Notes: generated from the sequence alone by a model not told the origin. Positions 21,752-30,827 are shown, numbered from the stretch's first letter. The stretch is DNA of 33,503 nt from Pseudomonas sp. UFMG81 (GCF_015354575.1 NZ_JACAFQ010000048.1:1-33503); one strand, 5' to 3'. Translations and numbers: made by a program.

Positions 21752-24710
21752 CCTGACCCAGATGATCCTGATCAGCGCCGCCTACCTGCTGGTGCTGTTC
21801 GGCGTGGCCTGGATCAGTGAACGCGGCCTGATTCCGCGCGCCATTATCCGCCACCCGTTGACCTACACCCTGTCGCTGGGCGTCTACGCCAGCGCCTGGG
21901 CCTTCTATGGCTCGGTGGGGCTGGCCTACCAGTACGGCTACGGCTTCCTTGCCTGCTACCTGGGTGTGTCCGGCGCGTTCCTGCTGGCACCGGTGCTGCT
22001 CTACCCCATTCTGAAGATCACCCGCACCTACCAGCTGTCGTCACTGGCCGACTTGCTGGCGTTCCGCTTCCGCAGTACCTGGGCCGGCGCGCTGACCACG
22101 GTGATCATGCTGATCGGCGTGCTGCCACTGCTGGCCTTGCAAATCCAGGCGGTGGCCGATTCGATCAGCATCCTCACTGGCGAACCGGTGAAGGCACGGG
22201 TGGCGTTCGCGTTCTGCGCGCTGATCATCCTGTTCACCATCTTCTTCGGTTCCCGCCATATCGCCACCCGTGAAAAACACGAGGGCCTGGTGTTCGCCAT
22301 CGCCTTCGAGTCGGTGATCAAGCTGGTGGCCCTGGGCGGCATCGGCCTGTATGCGCTGTACGGTGTGTTCGGCGGCCCCCACGGGCTGGAAGTGTGGCTG
22401 CTGCAGAACCAGACCGCCCTGGCGGCACTGCACACGCCGCTGCAGGAAGGCCCATGGCGCACCCTGCTGCTGGTGTTCTTCGCCTCGGCGATCGTCATGC
22501 CGCACATGTACCACATGGCCTTCACCGAGAACCTCAGCCCACGCGCGCTGGTCAGTGCCAGCTGGGGCCTGCCGCTGTTCCTGCTGCTGATGAGCCTGGC
22601 GGTGCCGCTGGTGCTGTGGGCCGGCCTGCGCCTGGGCAGCAGCACCAACCCCGAGTACTTCACCCTGGGCCTGGGGATCGCCGCCAACAACGAAGCGCTG
22701 GCACTGCTGGCCTACGTCGGCGGGTTGTCCGCCGCCAGCGGGCTGATCATCGTCACCACCCTGGCGCTGTCGGGCATGGCCCTCAACCACCTGGTGCTGC
22801 CGCTGTACCAACCGCCGGCCGAAGGCAACATCTACCGCTGGCTGAAATGGACCCGCCGGGCCCTGATCGTCGCCATTATCACGGCCGGTTTCGTCTTCTA
22901 CCTGACCCAGAACAACCACCAGAGCCTGGCCAACCTGGGCATCGTCGCCTTCGTCGCCACCTTACAGTTCCTGCCGGGCGTGCTCTCGGTGCTGTACTGG
23001 CCGACCGCCAACCGCCGCGGCTTCATCGCCGGCCTGCTGGTGGGCACCCTGGTGTGGATGGTCACCATGCTGCTGCCGCTGGTGGGCAACCTGCAGGGCT
23101 TCTACTTCCCGATGCTGGACATGATCTATGTGCTGGACGACACCAGCTGGCACATGGCGGCCATCGCCTCGCTGGCGGCCAACGTCCTGCTGTTCACCTT
23201 GATCTCGCTGTTCACCAACGCCAGCAGCGAAGAGGTCAGTGCCGCCGAAGCCTGCGCCGTGGACAACGTGCGCCGGCCGCAACGCCGCGAACTGCACGCC
23301 GCCTCCCCCCAGGAGTTCGCCACCCAGCTGGCCAAGCCACTGGGGGCCAAGGCTGCGCAGAAAGAAGTCGAGCAGGCCCTGCGCGACCTGTACCTGCCGT
23401 TCGACGAGCGCCGCCCGTACGCCCTGCGCCGGCTGCGCGACCGCATCGAAGCCAACCTCTCCGGTCTGATGGGCCCGAGCGTGGCGCAGGACATGGTCGA
23501 GACCTTCCTGCCCTACAAGTCCGGTAACGAAAACTACGTCACCGAAGACATCCACTTCATCGAAAGCCGCCTGGAAGACTACCACTCACGCCTGACCGGC
23601 CTTGCCGCCGAGCTCGACGCCCTGCGCCGCTACCACCGCCAGACCTTGCAGGAGCTGCCCATGGGCGTGTGCTCACTGGCCAAGGACCAGGAGATCCTGA
23701 TGTGGAACAGGGCCATGGAAGAGCTGACCGGCATCGCCGCCAAGCACGTGGTCGGCTCACGCCTGGTGACCATCGCCGACCCCTGGCGCGGCCTGCTGCA
23801 GGGCTTCATCAACGTGCCCGACGAGCACCTGCACAAACAGCGCCTGGCCCTCGACGGCCAGCCACGCTGGCTCAACCTGCACAAGGCGGCCATCGACGAG
23901 CCGCTGGCGCCCGGCAACAGCGGCCTGGTGCTGCTGGTCGAAGACCTCACCGAGACGCAAGCGCTGGAAGACAAGCTGGTGCACTCCGAACGCCTGGCCA
24001 GCATCGGCCGCCTGGCCGCCGGCGTGGCCCACGAGATCGGCAACCCGATCACCGGCATCGCCTGCCTTGCGCAGAACCTGCGTGAAGAGCGCGAGGGCGA
24101 CGGCGAGATCATCGAGCTGTCCAGCCAGATCCTCGAACAGACCAAACGCGTGTCGCGTATCGTCCAGTCGCTGATGAGCTTCGCCCATGCCGGCGGCAGC
24201 CAGCAGAACAGCGAAGAGCCGGTGTGCCTGGCGGAGGTGGCGCAGGATGCCATTGGTCTGCTGGCGTTGAACCGGCGCAATTTCGAAGTACAGTTCTTCA
24301 ACCTCTGCGACCCGGAACACTGGGCCGAGGGCGATCCGCAGCGCCTCGCGCAAGTACTTATCAATCTGCTCTCCAACGCCCGCGACGCCTCGCCCCCCGG
24401 CAGCGCCGTGCGCGTGCGCAGTGAAATCAGCGAACACACCGTCGACCTGATCGTCGAGGACGAAGGCAGCGGCATCCCGAAAAGCATCATGGACCGCCTC
24501 TTCGAACCCTTCTTCACCACCAAGGACCCGGGCGAAGGAACGGGACTTGGCCTCGCGCTGGTCTATTCCATCGTGGAAGAGCATTATGGGCAAATCACCA
24601 TCGACAGCCCGGCCGACATCGAGCGCCAGCGTGGTACCCGGATCCGCGTGACCCTGCCCCGGCATGTCGTAGCGACGTCCCCTGAAATTCGAGACCGTCG
24701 AGAGAATTGA
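21735..24710 (+). CDS. cbrA: CbrA, hybrid transporter/sensor histidine kinase
   Basis: This 991-aa protein has an N-terminal sodium/solute symporter-like (SLC5) domain with about 13 membrane helices (residues 1-500), which transports histidine in related species. A STAC-like linker follows (about 515-590), then a PAS domain (about 640-750: LPMGVCSLAKDQEILMWNRA), the phosphoacceptor His766 in GVAHEIGNPITG and a HATPase domain (NLLSNARDAS, EDEGSGIP, EGTGLGLALVYSIVEE). It controls CbrB and thereby carbon/nitrogen balance and catabolite repression. Start ATG 21735 or 21741; both lie inside cbrX. cbrB follows after 4 bp. Confidence 0.97.
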   Translation: MPMSFSLTQMILISAAYLLVLFGVAWISERGLIPRAIIRHPLTYTLSLGVYASAWAFYGSVGLAYQYGYGFLACYLGVSGAFLLAPVLLYPILKITRTYQLSSLADLLAFRFRSTWAGALTTVIMLIGVLPLLALQIQAVADSISILTGEPVKARVAFAFCALIILFTIFFGSRHIATREKHEGLVFAIAFESVIKLVALGGIGLYALYGVFGGPHGLEVWLLQNQTALAALHTPLQEGPWRTLLLVFFASAIVMPHMYHMAFTENLSPRALVSASWGLPLFLLLMSLAVPLVLWAGLRLGSSTNPEYFTLGLGIAANNEALALLAYVGGLSAASGLIIVTTLALSGMALNHLVLPLYQPPAEGNIYRWLKWTRRALIVAIITAGFVFYLTQNNHQSLANLGIVAFVATLQFLPGVLSVLYWPTANRRGFIAGLLVGTLVWMVTMLLPLVGNLQGFYFPMLDMIYVLDDTSWHMAAIASLAANVLLFTLISLFTNASSEEVSAAEACAVDNVRRPQRRELHAASPQEFATQLAKPLGAKAAQKEVEQALRDLYLPFDERRPYALRRLRDRIEANLSGLMGPSVAQDMVETFLPYKSGNENYVTEDIHFIESRLEDYHSRLTGLAAELDALRRYHRQTLQELPMGVCSLAKDQEILMWNRAMEELTGIAAKHVVGSRLVTIADPWRGLLQGFINVPDEHLHKQRLALDGQPRWLNLHKAAIDEPLAPGNSGLVLLVEDLTETQALEDKLVHSERLASIGRLAAGVAHEIGNPITGIACLAQNLREEREGDGEIIELSSQILEQTKRVSRIVQSLMSFAHAGGSQQNSEEPVCLAEVAQDAIGLLALNRRNFEVQFFNLCDPEHWAEGDPQRLAQVLINLLSNARDASPPGSAVRVRSEISEHTVDLIVEDEGSGIPKSIMDRLFEPFFTTKDPGEGTGLGLALVYSIVEEHYGQITIDSPADIERQRGTRIRVTLPRHVVATSPEIRDRREN

Positions 24711-24714
24711 ATCA

Positions 24715-26157
24715 ATGCCGCACATTCTGATCGTCGAAGACGAAACCATCATCCGTTCGGCCCTGCGCCGACTGCTCGAACGCAACCAGTACCAGGTCAG
24801 CGAAGCCGGCTCGGTGCAAGAAGCCCAGGAGCGCTTCAGCATTGCCACCTTCGACCTGATCGTCAGCGACCTGCGCCTGCCTGGCGCACCCGGCACCGAG
24901 CTGATCAAGCTCGGCCAGGGCACCCCTGTACTGATCATGACCAGCTACGCCAGCCTGCGCTCGGCGGTGGACTCGATGAAAATGGGCGCGGTGGACTACA
25001 TCGCCAAGCCCTTCGACCACGACGAGATGCTGCAAGCGGTCGCGCGCATCCTGCGCGACCGCCAGAATGCCCCGGCCGCAGCCCCCGCCGCCGAGCCACG
25101 GGCGACCAATGGCAAGGCTGCCGGCGACAAAGCCAGCAGCACGGCCGCCAACGGCGAAATCGGCATCATCGGTTCCTGCGCCCCCATGCAGGATCTTTAC
25201 GTGAAGATCCGCAAGGTCGCGCCCACCGACTCCAACGTATTGATCCAGGGCGAGTCGGGCACCGGCAAGGAACTGGTCGCGCGCGCGCTGCACAACCTCT
25301 CGCGCCGCGCCAAGGCACCGATGATCTCGGTGAACTGCGCGGCGATTCCGGAAACCCTGATCGAGTCCGAACTGTTCGGCCACGAGAAGGGCGCATTCAC
25401 CGGCGCCAGCGCCGGCCGCGCCGGGCTGGTGGAGGCCGCCGACGGCGGTACCCTGTTCCTCGACGAAATTGGTGAACTGCCACTCGAAGCACAAGCGCGC
25501 CTGCTGCGCGTGTTGCAGGAAGGTGAAATCCGCCGGGTCGGCTCGGTGCAGTCGCAAAAGGTCGACGTGCGCCTGATTGCCGCTACCCACCGCGACCTGA
25601 AGAACCTGGCCAAGGCCGGCCAGTTCCGCGAAGACCTGTATTACCGCCTGCACGTGATCGCCCTGAAGTTGCCGGCCCTGCGCGAGCGCGGCAGCGACGT
25701 CAACGAAATCGCCAATGCCTTCCTCGCTCGCCAGAGCGCGCGTATCGGCCGCGATGACCTGCACTTCTCCAGCGAGGCCGAGCAAGCCATCCGTCACTAC
25801 AGCTGGCCGGGCAACGTGCGGGAACTGGAAAACGCCGTGGAGCGCGCGGTGATCCTCAGCGAGAGCGCAGAGATTTCCGCCGACCTGCTGGGCATCGACA
25901 TCGAGCTGGGCGACCTGGACGACGACGTCCTCGACAACCTGCCAACGCTCGCCGGTAACGGTGCCAGCAACGCCAGCCACGAACCCACCGAGGACCTTTC
26001 GCTGGAAGACTACTTCCAACATTTCGTCCTCGAACACCAGGACCACATGACCGAGACGGAGCTGGCACGCAAGCTGGGCGTCAGCCGCAAGTGCCTGTGG
26101 GAGCGCCGCCAGCGCCTGGGCATTCCACGGCGCAAGAGCAACGCCACCAGCGAGTAA
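24715..26157 (+). CDS. cbrB: CbrB, sigma-54-dependent response regulator
   Basis: This 480-aa NtrC-family activator has a receiver domain (1-120) with phosphoacceptor Asp52 in LIVSDLRLP. The AAA+ domain has Walker A GESGTGKE (179-186), the sigma-54 contact loop GAFTGA (226-231) and an arginine-finger region. The C-terminal Fis-type helix-turn-helix (about 440-470) is MTETELARKLGVSRKCLWER. Phosphorylated CbrB with sigma-54 activates crcZ just downstream. It forms an operon with cbrX and cbrA and ends before a REP pair. Confidence 0.97.
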   Translation: MPHILIVEDETIIRSALRRLLERNQYQVSEAGSVQEAQERFSIATFDLIVSDLRLPGAPGTELIKLGQGTPVLIMTSYASLRSAVDSMKMGAVDYIAKPFDHDEMLQAVARILRDRQNAPAAAPAAEPRATNGKAAGDKASSTAANGEIGIIGSCAPMQDLYVKIRKVAPTDSNVLIQGESGTGKELVARALHNLSRRAKAPMISVNCAAIPETLIESELFGHEKGAFTGASAGRAGLVEAADGGTLFLDEIGELPLEAQARLLRVLQEGEIRRVGSVQSQKVDVRLIAATHRDLKNLAKAGQFREDLYYRLHVIALKLPALRERGSDVNEIANAFLARQSARIGRDDLHFSSEAEQAIRHYSWPGNVRELENAVERAVILSESAEISADLLGIDIELGDLDDDVLDNLPTLAGNGASNASHEPTEDLSLEDYFQHFVLEHQDHMTETELARKLGVSRKCLWERRQRLGIPRRKSNATSE

Positions 26158-26186
26158 CGCAGCAGATCGATCCGGGCCTCACGGCC

Positions 26187-26270
26187 ATTCGCGGGCAAGC
26201 CCGCTCCCACAGGGACAGCGCGACCATCAAGGACGGCGCCGGACCTGTGGGAGCGGGCTTTCCCGCGAAT
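26187..26270. repeat. Inverted REP pair after cbrB
   Basis: Arms ATTCGCGGGCAAGCCCGCTC... (26187-26213) and complement (26244-26270) match at 26 of 27 positions and separate cbrB from the crcZ control region. Confidence 0.85.
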
Positions 26271-26291
26271 GTGGCCGGCACAACCGCCCAG

Positions 26292-26365
26292 GTAACAGCA
26301 CAGTCCCCGCAAAAATCTGTTACCCAACCTGCCCGGCGTAACATCCACCGAGGCCAAAGGTAACG
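26292..26365 (+). promoter_or_regulatory. CbrB upstream activating sites of crcZ
   Basis: Four GTAAC half-sites occur: GTAACA at 26292, TGTTAC (reverse) at 26318, GTAACA at 26338 and GTAACG at 26360. The 26318/26338 pair is a perfect inverted repeat TGTTAC-N14-GTAACA. The cluster is about 75-150 bp upstream of the sigma-54 promoter, where an NtrC-type activator should bind. GTTAC-type repeats are the reported CbrB target in P. putida. Confidence 0.75.
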
Positions 26366-26440
26366 AAATTTTTATATTTCCCCGTCCTCGAAACCCATCT
26401 GAATCGCCGAAAGCCCCGGTTTCACTGGGTTTTCAAAAGT

Positions 26441-26456
26441 TGGCACGGCACCTGCT
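26441..26456 (+). promoter_or_regulatory. Sigma-54 promoter of crcZ
   Basis: TGGCACGGCACCTGCT matches the -24/-12 consensus, with GG at 26442-26443 and GC at 26454-26455 exactly 12 bp apart. The start is predicted near 26466. Confidence 0.9.
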
Positions 26457-26465
26457 ATATGTTTG

Positions 26466-26840
26466 GTACAAGAACAATAACAAGCACTGCAACTCAGAAT
26501 AAGAACAAGACGAAACGGCTCACGCACAATAAAAACAAGACGGCGGAGGCGCAGCTAACTGATTCTTTTGGAGAGGAGCTGTGTTTGGGGCTTGCCCCAC
26601 GATCAGGCAGAGAACAACAAAAACCGCACTCAAAAGCGGCACCTGAACTGATTGGACCGAAAGGTCAGCATCATCTCGGCGACCAAAGCAATCCGTTTGC
26701 TCTTCACCCCCTGATTGGGGGTCGTTCACAAGCTTCGAGATTTGTGAACAGGGCACTCAACAAAAACAAGAAGCCCAGCAAAAAAACAATAAGAGCACAC
26801 AACGACTTGGTGGGGAGCTTCGGCTCCCCATTGTCGTTTC
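26466..26840 (+). ncRNA. crcZ: CrcZ small RNA, Hfq/Crc-sequestering regulator of catabolite repression
   Basis: This RNA of about 370 nt lies between cbrB and pcnB and is made from a sigma-54 promoter. It carries six A-rich CA motifs of the kind bound by Hfq with Crc: near 26470-26484 (AAGAACAATAACAAG), 26496-26511, 26526-26541, 26611-26624, 26759-26772 and 26779-26793. When CbrAB is active, CrcZ titrates Hfq/Crc and frees target mRNAs. Six motifs and this length agree with P. putida CrcZ. Open frames across it on both strands are not genes. Confidence 0.93.
26801..26840 (+). terminator. Terminator hairpin of crcZ
   Basis: TGGGGAGC-TTCG-GCTCCCCA (26811-26830) is a stable UUCG-loop stem. An outer pairing AACGAC/GTCGTT (26801-26806 with 26833-26838) extends it, and TTTCT follows. 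Confidence 0.75.
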
Positions 26841-26964
26841 TGAGCGCCTGCCAAGCCCCTTGGCACACCGCCTACACCATTCCCCCAGTAAATGCTAGAA
26901 TCCCCGCCCATCATGCGGCCATTCTCCTATCCTTGGCCGAACATTCCTTCAAACAGTGCATCCC

Positions 26965-28353
26965 ATGCTGAAGAAGCTGTTCCAGTCGTTCCGCCCCCCG
27001 GTCCCCGGCCAGCACCACAGGCGCACCACGCCTGAAGTGATCAACAAGAGCCAGCACTCGCTGCAACGCAGCCAGTTCAGCCGCCATGCCGTGGGCATCG
27101 TCGAGCGCCTGCAGGCGGCCGGCTACCAGGCCTACCTGGTGGGTGGTTGCGTGCGTGACCTGATGCTGGGCATCTCGCCCAAGGACTTCGACGTCGCCAC
27201 CAGCGCCACCCCCGAACAGGTGCGCGCCGAGTTTCGCAACGCCCGTATCATTGGCCGGCGCTTCAAGCTGGTCCACGTGCATTTCGGCCGTGAGATCATC
27301 GAAGTCGCCACCTTCCGCGCCCCGCACTCCGACGAGGACCAGGCCGACAGCCACCGTTCCTCGCACAATGCCAGTGGCCGGATCCTGCGCGACAACGTAT
27401 ACGGCACGCTCGAGGAAGATGCGCAGCGCCGCGACTTCACCATCAACGCCCTGTACTACGACCCGGTCAACGAGCGCGTGCTCGATTACGCCAACGGCGT
27501 GCACGACATCCGTAACCGCCTGCTGCGCCTGATCGGCGACCCGACGCACCGCTACCAGGAAGACCCGGTGCGCATGCTGCGCGCCGTGCGCTTCGCCGCC
27601 AAGCTGAACTTCGGCATCGAGAAGCACACCGTGCAACCGATCCGCCAGTTGGCCAAGCTGCTGCGCGAGATCCCACCCGCGCGGCTGTTCGAAGAAACCC
27701 TCAAGCTGTTCCTCAACGGCCAGGGTGCGATCGCCTTCGAGATGCTGGTCGACCTGGAGCTGTTCGAACCGCTGTTCCCGGCCAGTGCTCATGCTCTGGA
27801 AGAGCGCCCGAACTACACCCACTCGCTGATCAGCCAGGCTTTGGCCAACACCGACCTGCGCGTCAAGCAGGGCAAGCCGGTCACCCCGGCGTTCCTGTTC
27901 GCCGCCCTGCTCTGGCCTGCCCTGCCGAGCCGTGTGCTGTACCTGCAAAGCCAAGGCGTACCGCCGATCCCCGCCATGAACGGCGCAGCCCACGACCTGA
28001 TCGCCGAGCAATGCCAGCGCATCGCCATCCCCAAGCGTTTCACCCTGCCGATCCGCGAGATCTGGGACATGCAGGAACGCCTGCCACGGCGCAGCGGCAA
28101 GCGTGCCGACATGATGCTGGACAATCCGCGCTTCCGCGCCGGTTACGACTTCCTGCTGCTGCGCGAGAGCGCCGGCGAGGAAACCGATGACCTGGGCCAA
28201 TGGTGGACCGACTACCAGGACGCCAACGACAGCGAACGCCGCGAGATGATCCGCGAGCTGGGCAGCCGCGATGACGGCACCAGCGCCGGCCCACGCAAAC
28301 GCAAGCGCAGTGGCAGCAAACGCAAGCGTGACGACGAGCAGGCCTGGGACTGA
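26965..28353 (+). CDS. pcnB: Poly(A) polymerase I
   Basis: This 462-aa (from ATG 26965) nucleotidyltransferase adds 3' poly(A) tails that speed RNA decay. The catalytic domain has VGGCVRDLMLG near residue 52, KDFDVAT with the metal-binding aspartates near 67-69, and RRDFTINALYYD, typical of the tRNA-nucleotidyltransferase/poly(A) polymerase superfamily. The N-terminal basic stretch and the Lys/Arg-rich tail (GPRKRKRSGSKRKRDD) support RNA binding. An in-frame GTG at 26956 is an alternative start; neither has a clear ribosome site, which fits the weak initiation known for pcnB in E. coli. folK follows after 2 bp. Confidence 0.94.
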   Translation: MLKKLFQSFRPPVPGQHHRRTTPEVINKSQHSLQRSQFSRHAVGIVERLQAAGYQAYLVGGCVRDLMLGISPKDFDVATSATPEQVRAEFRNARIIGRRFKLVHVHFGREIIEVATFRAPHSDEDQADSHRSSHNASGRILRDNVYGTLEEDAQRRDFTINALYYDPVNERVLDYANGVHDIRNRLLRLIGDPTHRYQEDPVRMLRAVRFAAKLNFGIEKHTVQPIRQLAKLLREIPPARLFEETLKLFLNGQGAIAFEMLVDLELFEPLFPASAHALEERPNYTHSLISQALANTDLRVKQGKPVTPAFLFAALLWPALPSRVLYLQSQGVPPIPAMNGAAHDLIAEQCQRIAIPKRFTLPIREIWDMQERLPRRSGKRADMMLDNPRFRAGYDFLLLRESAGEETDDLGQWWTDYQDANDSERREMIRELGSRDDGTSAGPRKRKRSGSKRKRDDEQAWD

Positions 28354-28355
28354 GC

Positions 28356-28835
28356 ATGAGCACCCGCGCCTACATCGGCCTGGGCAGTAACCTGGACCAG
28401 CCCGCTGACCAACTGCGCAGCGCCTTCGAGGCGCTGGACCTGATCGAGGGCACCCGCCTGGCGGCGGCGTCGGCGCTCTACACCAGCGACTCGCTGCTGC
28501 CCGGCCAGCCACGCTACACCAACGCCGTGGCGGCGCTCGATACGCACCTCGCGCCCCTGGACCTGCTCGACGCCCTGCAAGCGATCGAGAACGACCAGGG
28601 CCGGGTGCGCAAGGAGCGCTGGGGCCCACGCACACTGGACCTGGATGTGCTGCTGTTCGGTGAACAGGTCATCGACGTACCGCGCCTGAAAGTGCCGCAC
28701 TATCACATGCAGGCCCGCCCTTTCGTGCTCTACCCGCTCGCCGAACTGGTACCCGTCGACTTCCAGCTCGCCGATGGCCGCAGCCTCGCTCAGCTGCTTC
28801 AGGACTGCCCGTTCGTCGGCCTGGAACGCCTGTAA
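28356..28835 (+). CDS. folK: 2-amino-4-hydroxy-6-hydroxymethyldihydropteridine pyrophosphokinase
   Basis: This 159-aa HPPK transfers pyrophosphate from ATP to the pterin in folate synthesis. Motifs are AYIGLGSNL at the N-terminus, the loop with YTNAVAAL, and the signature RWGPRTLDLDVLLFG near residues 88-102 with the two Mg-binding aspartates, then VPHYHMQARPFVLYPLAEL. The start lies 2 bp after the pcnB stop, so it is read from the same transcript. Confidence 0.96.
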   Translation: MSTRAYIGLGSNLDQPADQLRSAFEALDLIEGTRLAAASALYTSDSLLPGQPRYTNAVAALDTHLAPLDLLDALQAIENDQGRVRKERWGPRTLDLDVLLFGEQVIDVPRLKVPHYHMQARPFVLYPLAELVPVDFQLADGRSLAQLLQDCPFVGLERL

Positions 28836-28855
28836 TTCGGGCGCTGCAGACGACG

Positions 28856-28895
28856 GTAACGCCAGTAACACCCACCGCGTAACAATGCGGTAACA
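28856..28895 (+). promoter_or_regulatory. Four GTAAC direct repeats upstream of panB
   Basis: GTAACG at 28856 and GTAACA at 28865, 28879 and 28890 are all in the same orientation, within 40 bp and about 190-230 bp upstream of panB. The motif equals the half-site seen upstream of crcZ. A TTGACT at 28903 might be a -35 box, with a poor -10 near 28927. The rest of the 250-bp gap holds only short hairpins. Confidence 0.4.
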
Positions 28896-29085
28896 CGGGT
28901 GATTGACTTCCCCCCCCTCGCTCACGACTATAGGCGTCCCGCGGCGCCACTATGCCGCAATCACCCATTTAGGCCCGGACGGACTTGAGCCCGAACATCA
29001 CACACGATGATGTGCCGCTCCGGAAGATGAATACACGCGTTGTACGCAGTGCTCCTTCACAGCGCCTGAACGAGGATGCCCCTAC

Positions 29086-29886
29086 ATGCCTGAAGTAACC
29101 CTCACCACCCTGAACGGCCTCAAGGCCAAGGGTGAAAAAATCGCCATGCTGACCTGCTACGATGCGACCTTCGCCAAGGCCGCGAGCGAAGCCGGCGTGG
29201 AAATATTGCTGGTGGGCGACTCCCTGGGGATGGTCCTGCAAGGGCATGACAGCACCCTGCCCGTCAGCAACGACGACATGGCCTACCACACCGCTAGCGT
29301 CAAACGTGGCAACGACGGTGCGCTGATCCTCACCGACCTGCCCTTCATGGCCCATGCCACCCCTGAGCTTGCCTTCAGCAACGCTGCCCAGCTGATGCGT
29401 GCCGGCGCGCACATGGTCAAGATCGAAGGCGCCGCCTGGCTGGCCGAAACCATCCGCCTGCTGGCCGAGCGTGGTGTGCCGGTGTGCGCGCACATGGGCC
29501 TTACGCCACAGACCGTCAACGTACTGGGTGGCTACAAGGTACAAGGCCGCCAGGAGGCCCAGGCCCGTCAGATGCGTGCCGACGCCATCGCCCTGGAGCA
29601 GGCCGGTGCGGCCATGCTGCTGCTCGAATGCGTGCCCAGCGAACTGGCTGCCGAGATCACCCAAGCCGTGGGCATCCCGGTGATCGGCATCGGCGCCGGT
29701 AGCGCCACCGATGGCCAGGTACTGGTGCTGCACGACATGCTCGGCCTGTCGCTCAGTGGCCGTGTGCCGAAGTTCGTGAAGAACTTCATGGAAGGCCAGC
29801 CGGACATCCACAGCGCGCTGAGTGCCTATGTACAGGCAGTCAAGCACGTCAGCTTCCCTGCCAGCGAACACGGATTCAGCGCATGA
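29086..29886 (+). CDS. panB: 3-methyl-2-oxobutanoate hydroxymethyltransferase
   Basis: This 266-aa TIM-barrel enzyme makes ketopantoate from 2-oxoisovalerate, which is supplied by the valine pathway encoded at 3440-6728. Motifs include MLTCYDATFAKAASEAGVE near residue 20, LLVGDSLGMVLQGHDSTLPV near 42-61, VKIEGA near 111, CAHMGLTPQ near 132 and GIGAGSATDGQVLVLHDMLG near 203. ATG 29086 is preceded by GAGGATG. Its stop overlaps panC (ATGA). Confidence 0.97.
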   Translation: MPEVTLTTLNGLKAKGEKIAMLTCYDATFAKAASEAGVEILLVGDSLGMVLQGHDSTLPVSNDDMAYHTASVKRGNDGALILTDLPFMAHATPELAFSNAAQLMRAGAHMVKIEGAAWLAETIRLLAERGVPVCAHMGLTPQTVNVLGGYKVQGRQEAQARQMRADAIALEQAGAAMLLLECVPSELAAEITQAVGIPVIGIGAGSATDGQVLVLHDMLGLSLSGRVPKFVKNFMEGQPDIHSALSAYVQAVKHVSFPASEHGFSA

Positions 29887-30746
29887 ACACCGTCAAGACC
29901 GTCCTTGAACTGCGCGCCGCCGTGGCCCGCGCCCGTGGCGAAGGCAAGCGCATCGCCTTCGTACCGACCATGGGCAACCTGCACAGCGGCCACGCCGCGC
30001 TGGTGACCAAGGCCGCCCAGCGTGCCGATTTCGTGGTCGCCAGCATCTTCGTCAACCCGCTGCAGTTCGGCGCCGGCGAAGACCTGGACAAATACCCCCG
30101 CACCCTCGCCGCCGACCAGGAGACATTGCTCGAGGCCGGCTGCCAGCTGCTGTTCGCCCCCACTGTCGAAGAGATGTACCCCGACGGCATGGCCGTGCAG
30201 ACCCGGGTCAGCGTGCCACAGTTGTCCGAAGGCCTGTGCGGTGCCAGCCGTCCCGGGCACTTCGAAGGTGTGGCGACGGTGGTCAGCAAGCTGTTCAACA
30301 TGGTCCAGCCCGACATCGCCGTGTTCGGCGAGAAGGACTACCAGCAACTGGCGGTGATCCGCGCCATGGTGCGCGACCTGAACATGCCGATCCAGATCAT
30401 CGGCGAGCCGACCGTGCGCGCCGAGGATGGCCTGGCGCTGTCGTCGCGCAACGGTTACCTCACCCCCGAACAACGCACCAGCGCCCCCGCGTTGTACCGC
30501 GTGCTCAGCGGCATGGCCGAGGCCATCCGCCGTGGTCAGCGGGATTTCCCCGCACTGATCGCCGATGGGCAGGCACAGCTGGAAGCAGCCGGGTTCCGCA
30601 AGGATTACCTGGAAGTGCGTCATGCCGTGACGCTACGCCCGGCGCAAGTCGACGACCGTGACCTGGTGGTGATTGCCGCGGCATACATGGGCAGCACCCG
30701 CCTGATCGACAATCTGTACCTGCACCAGGAAGAGCAGACGGCCTGA
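29883..30746 (+). CDS. panC: Pantoate-beta-alanine ligase (pantothenate synthetase)
   Basis: This 287-aa enzyme joins pantoate and beta-alanine using ATP. It has the cytidylyltransferase-fold motifs VPTMGNLHSGHAALV near residue 28 (HxGH), FVNPLQFGAGEDLDKYPRT, FGEKDYQQLAVI and ALSSRNGYL near 186. It is translationally coupled to panB by a 4-bp overlap. panD, which lies next in P. aeruginosa, is not here; a REP pair and pgi follow instead. Confidence 0.97.
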   Translation: MNTVKTVLELRAAVARARGEGKRIAFVPTMGNLHSGHAALVTKAAQRADFVVASIFVNPLQFGAGEDLDKYPRTLAADQETLLEAGCQLLFAPTVEEMYPDGMAVQTRVSVPQLSEGLCGASRPGHFEGVATVVSKLFNMVQPDIAVFGEKDYQQLAVIRAMVRDLNMPIQIIGEPTVRAEDGLALSSRNGYLTPEQRTSAPALYRVLSGMAEAIRRGQRDFPALIADGQAQLEAAGFRKDYLEVRHAVTLRPAQVDDRDLVVIAAAYMGSTRLIDNLYLHQEEQTA

Positions 30747-30756
30747 GCTCAGACTC

Positions 30757-30827
30757 TGTGGGAGCGGGCTTGCCCCGCGATAGCGTTCGCCCAGCCGATC
30801 TCATCGCGGGGCAAGCCCGCTCCCACA
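30757..30827. repeat. Inverted REP pair after panC
   Basis: A perfect 25-bp inverted repeat (30757-30781 and 30803-30827; TGTGGGAGCGGGCTTGCCCC...) has a 21-bp spacer. Confidence 0.88.

Noticed and set aside
26459..26971. Protein-coding frames across the cbrB-pcnB gap
   Set aside because: The region is fully explained as CrcZ RNA with CA motifs, sigma-54 promoter and terminator.
28836..29085. tRNA or riboswitch in the folK-panB gap
   Set aside because: No cloverleaf or known riboswitch core is visible; only short hairpins and GTAAC repeats.
12744..30827. CRISPR-like array from recurring GC palindromes
   Set aside because: Repeats are scattered single REP pairs kilobases apart with no spacer array and no cas genes.
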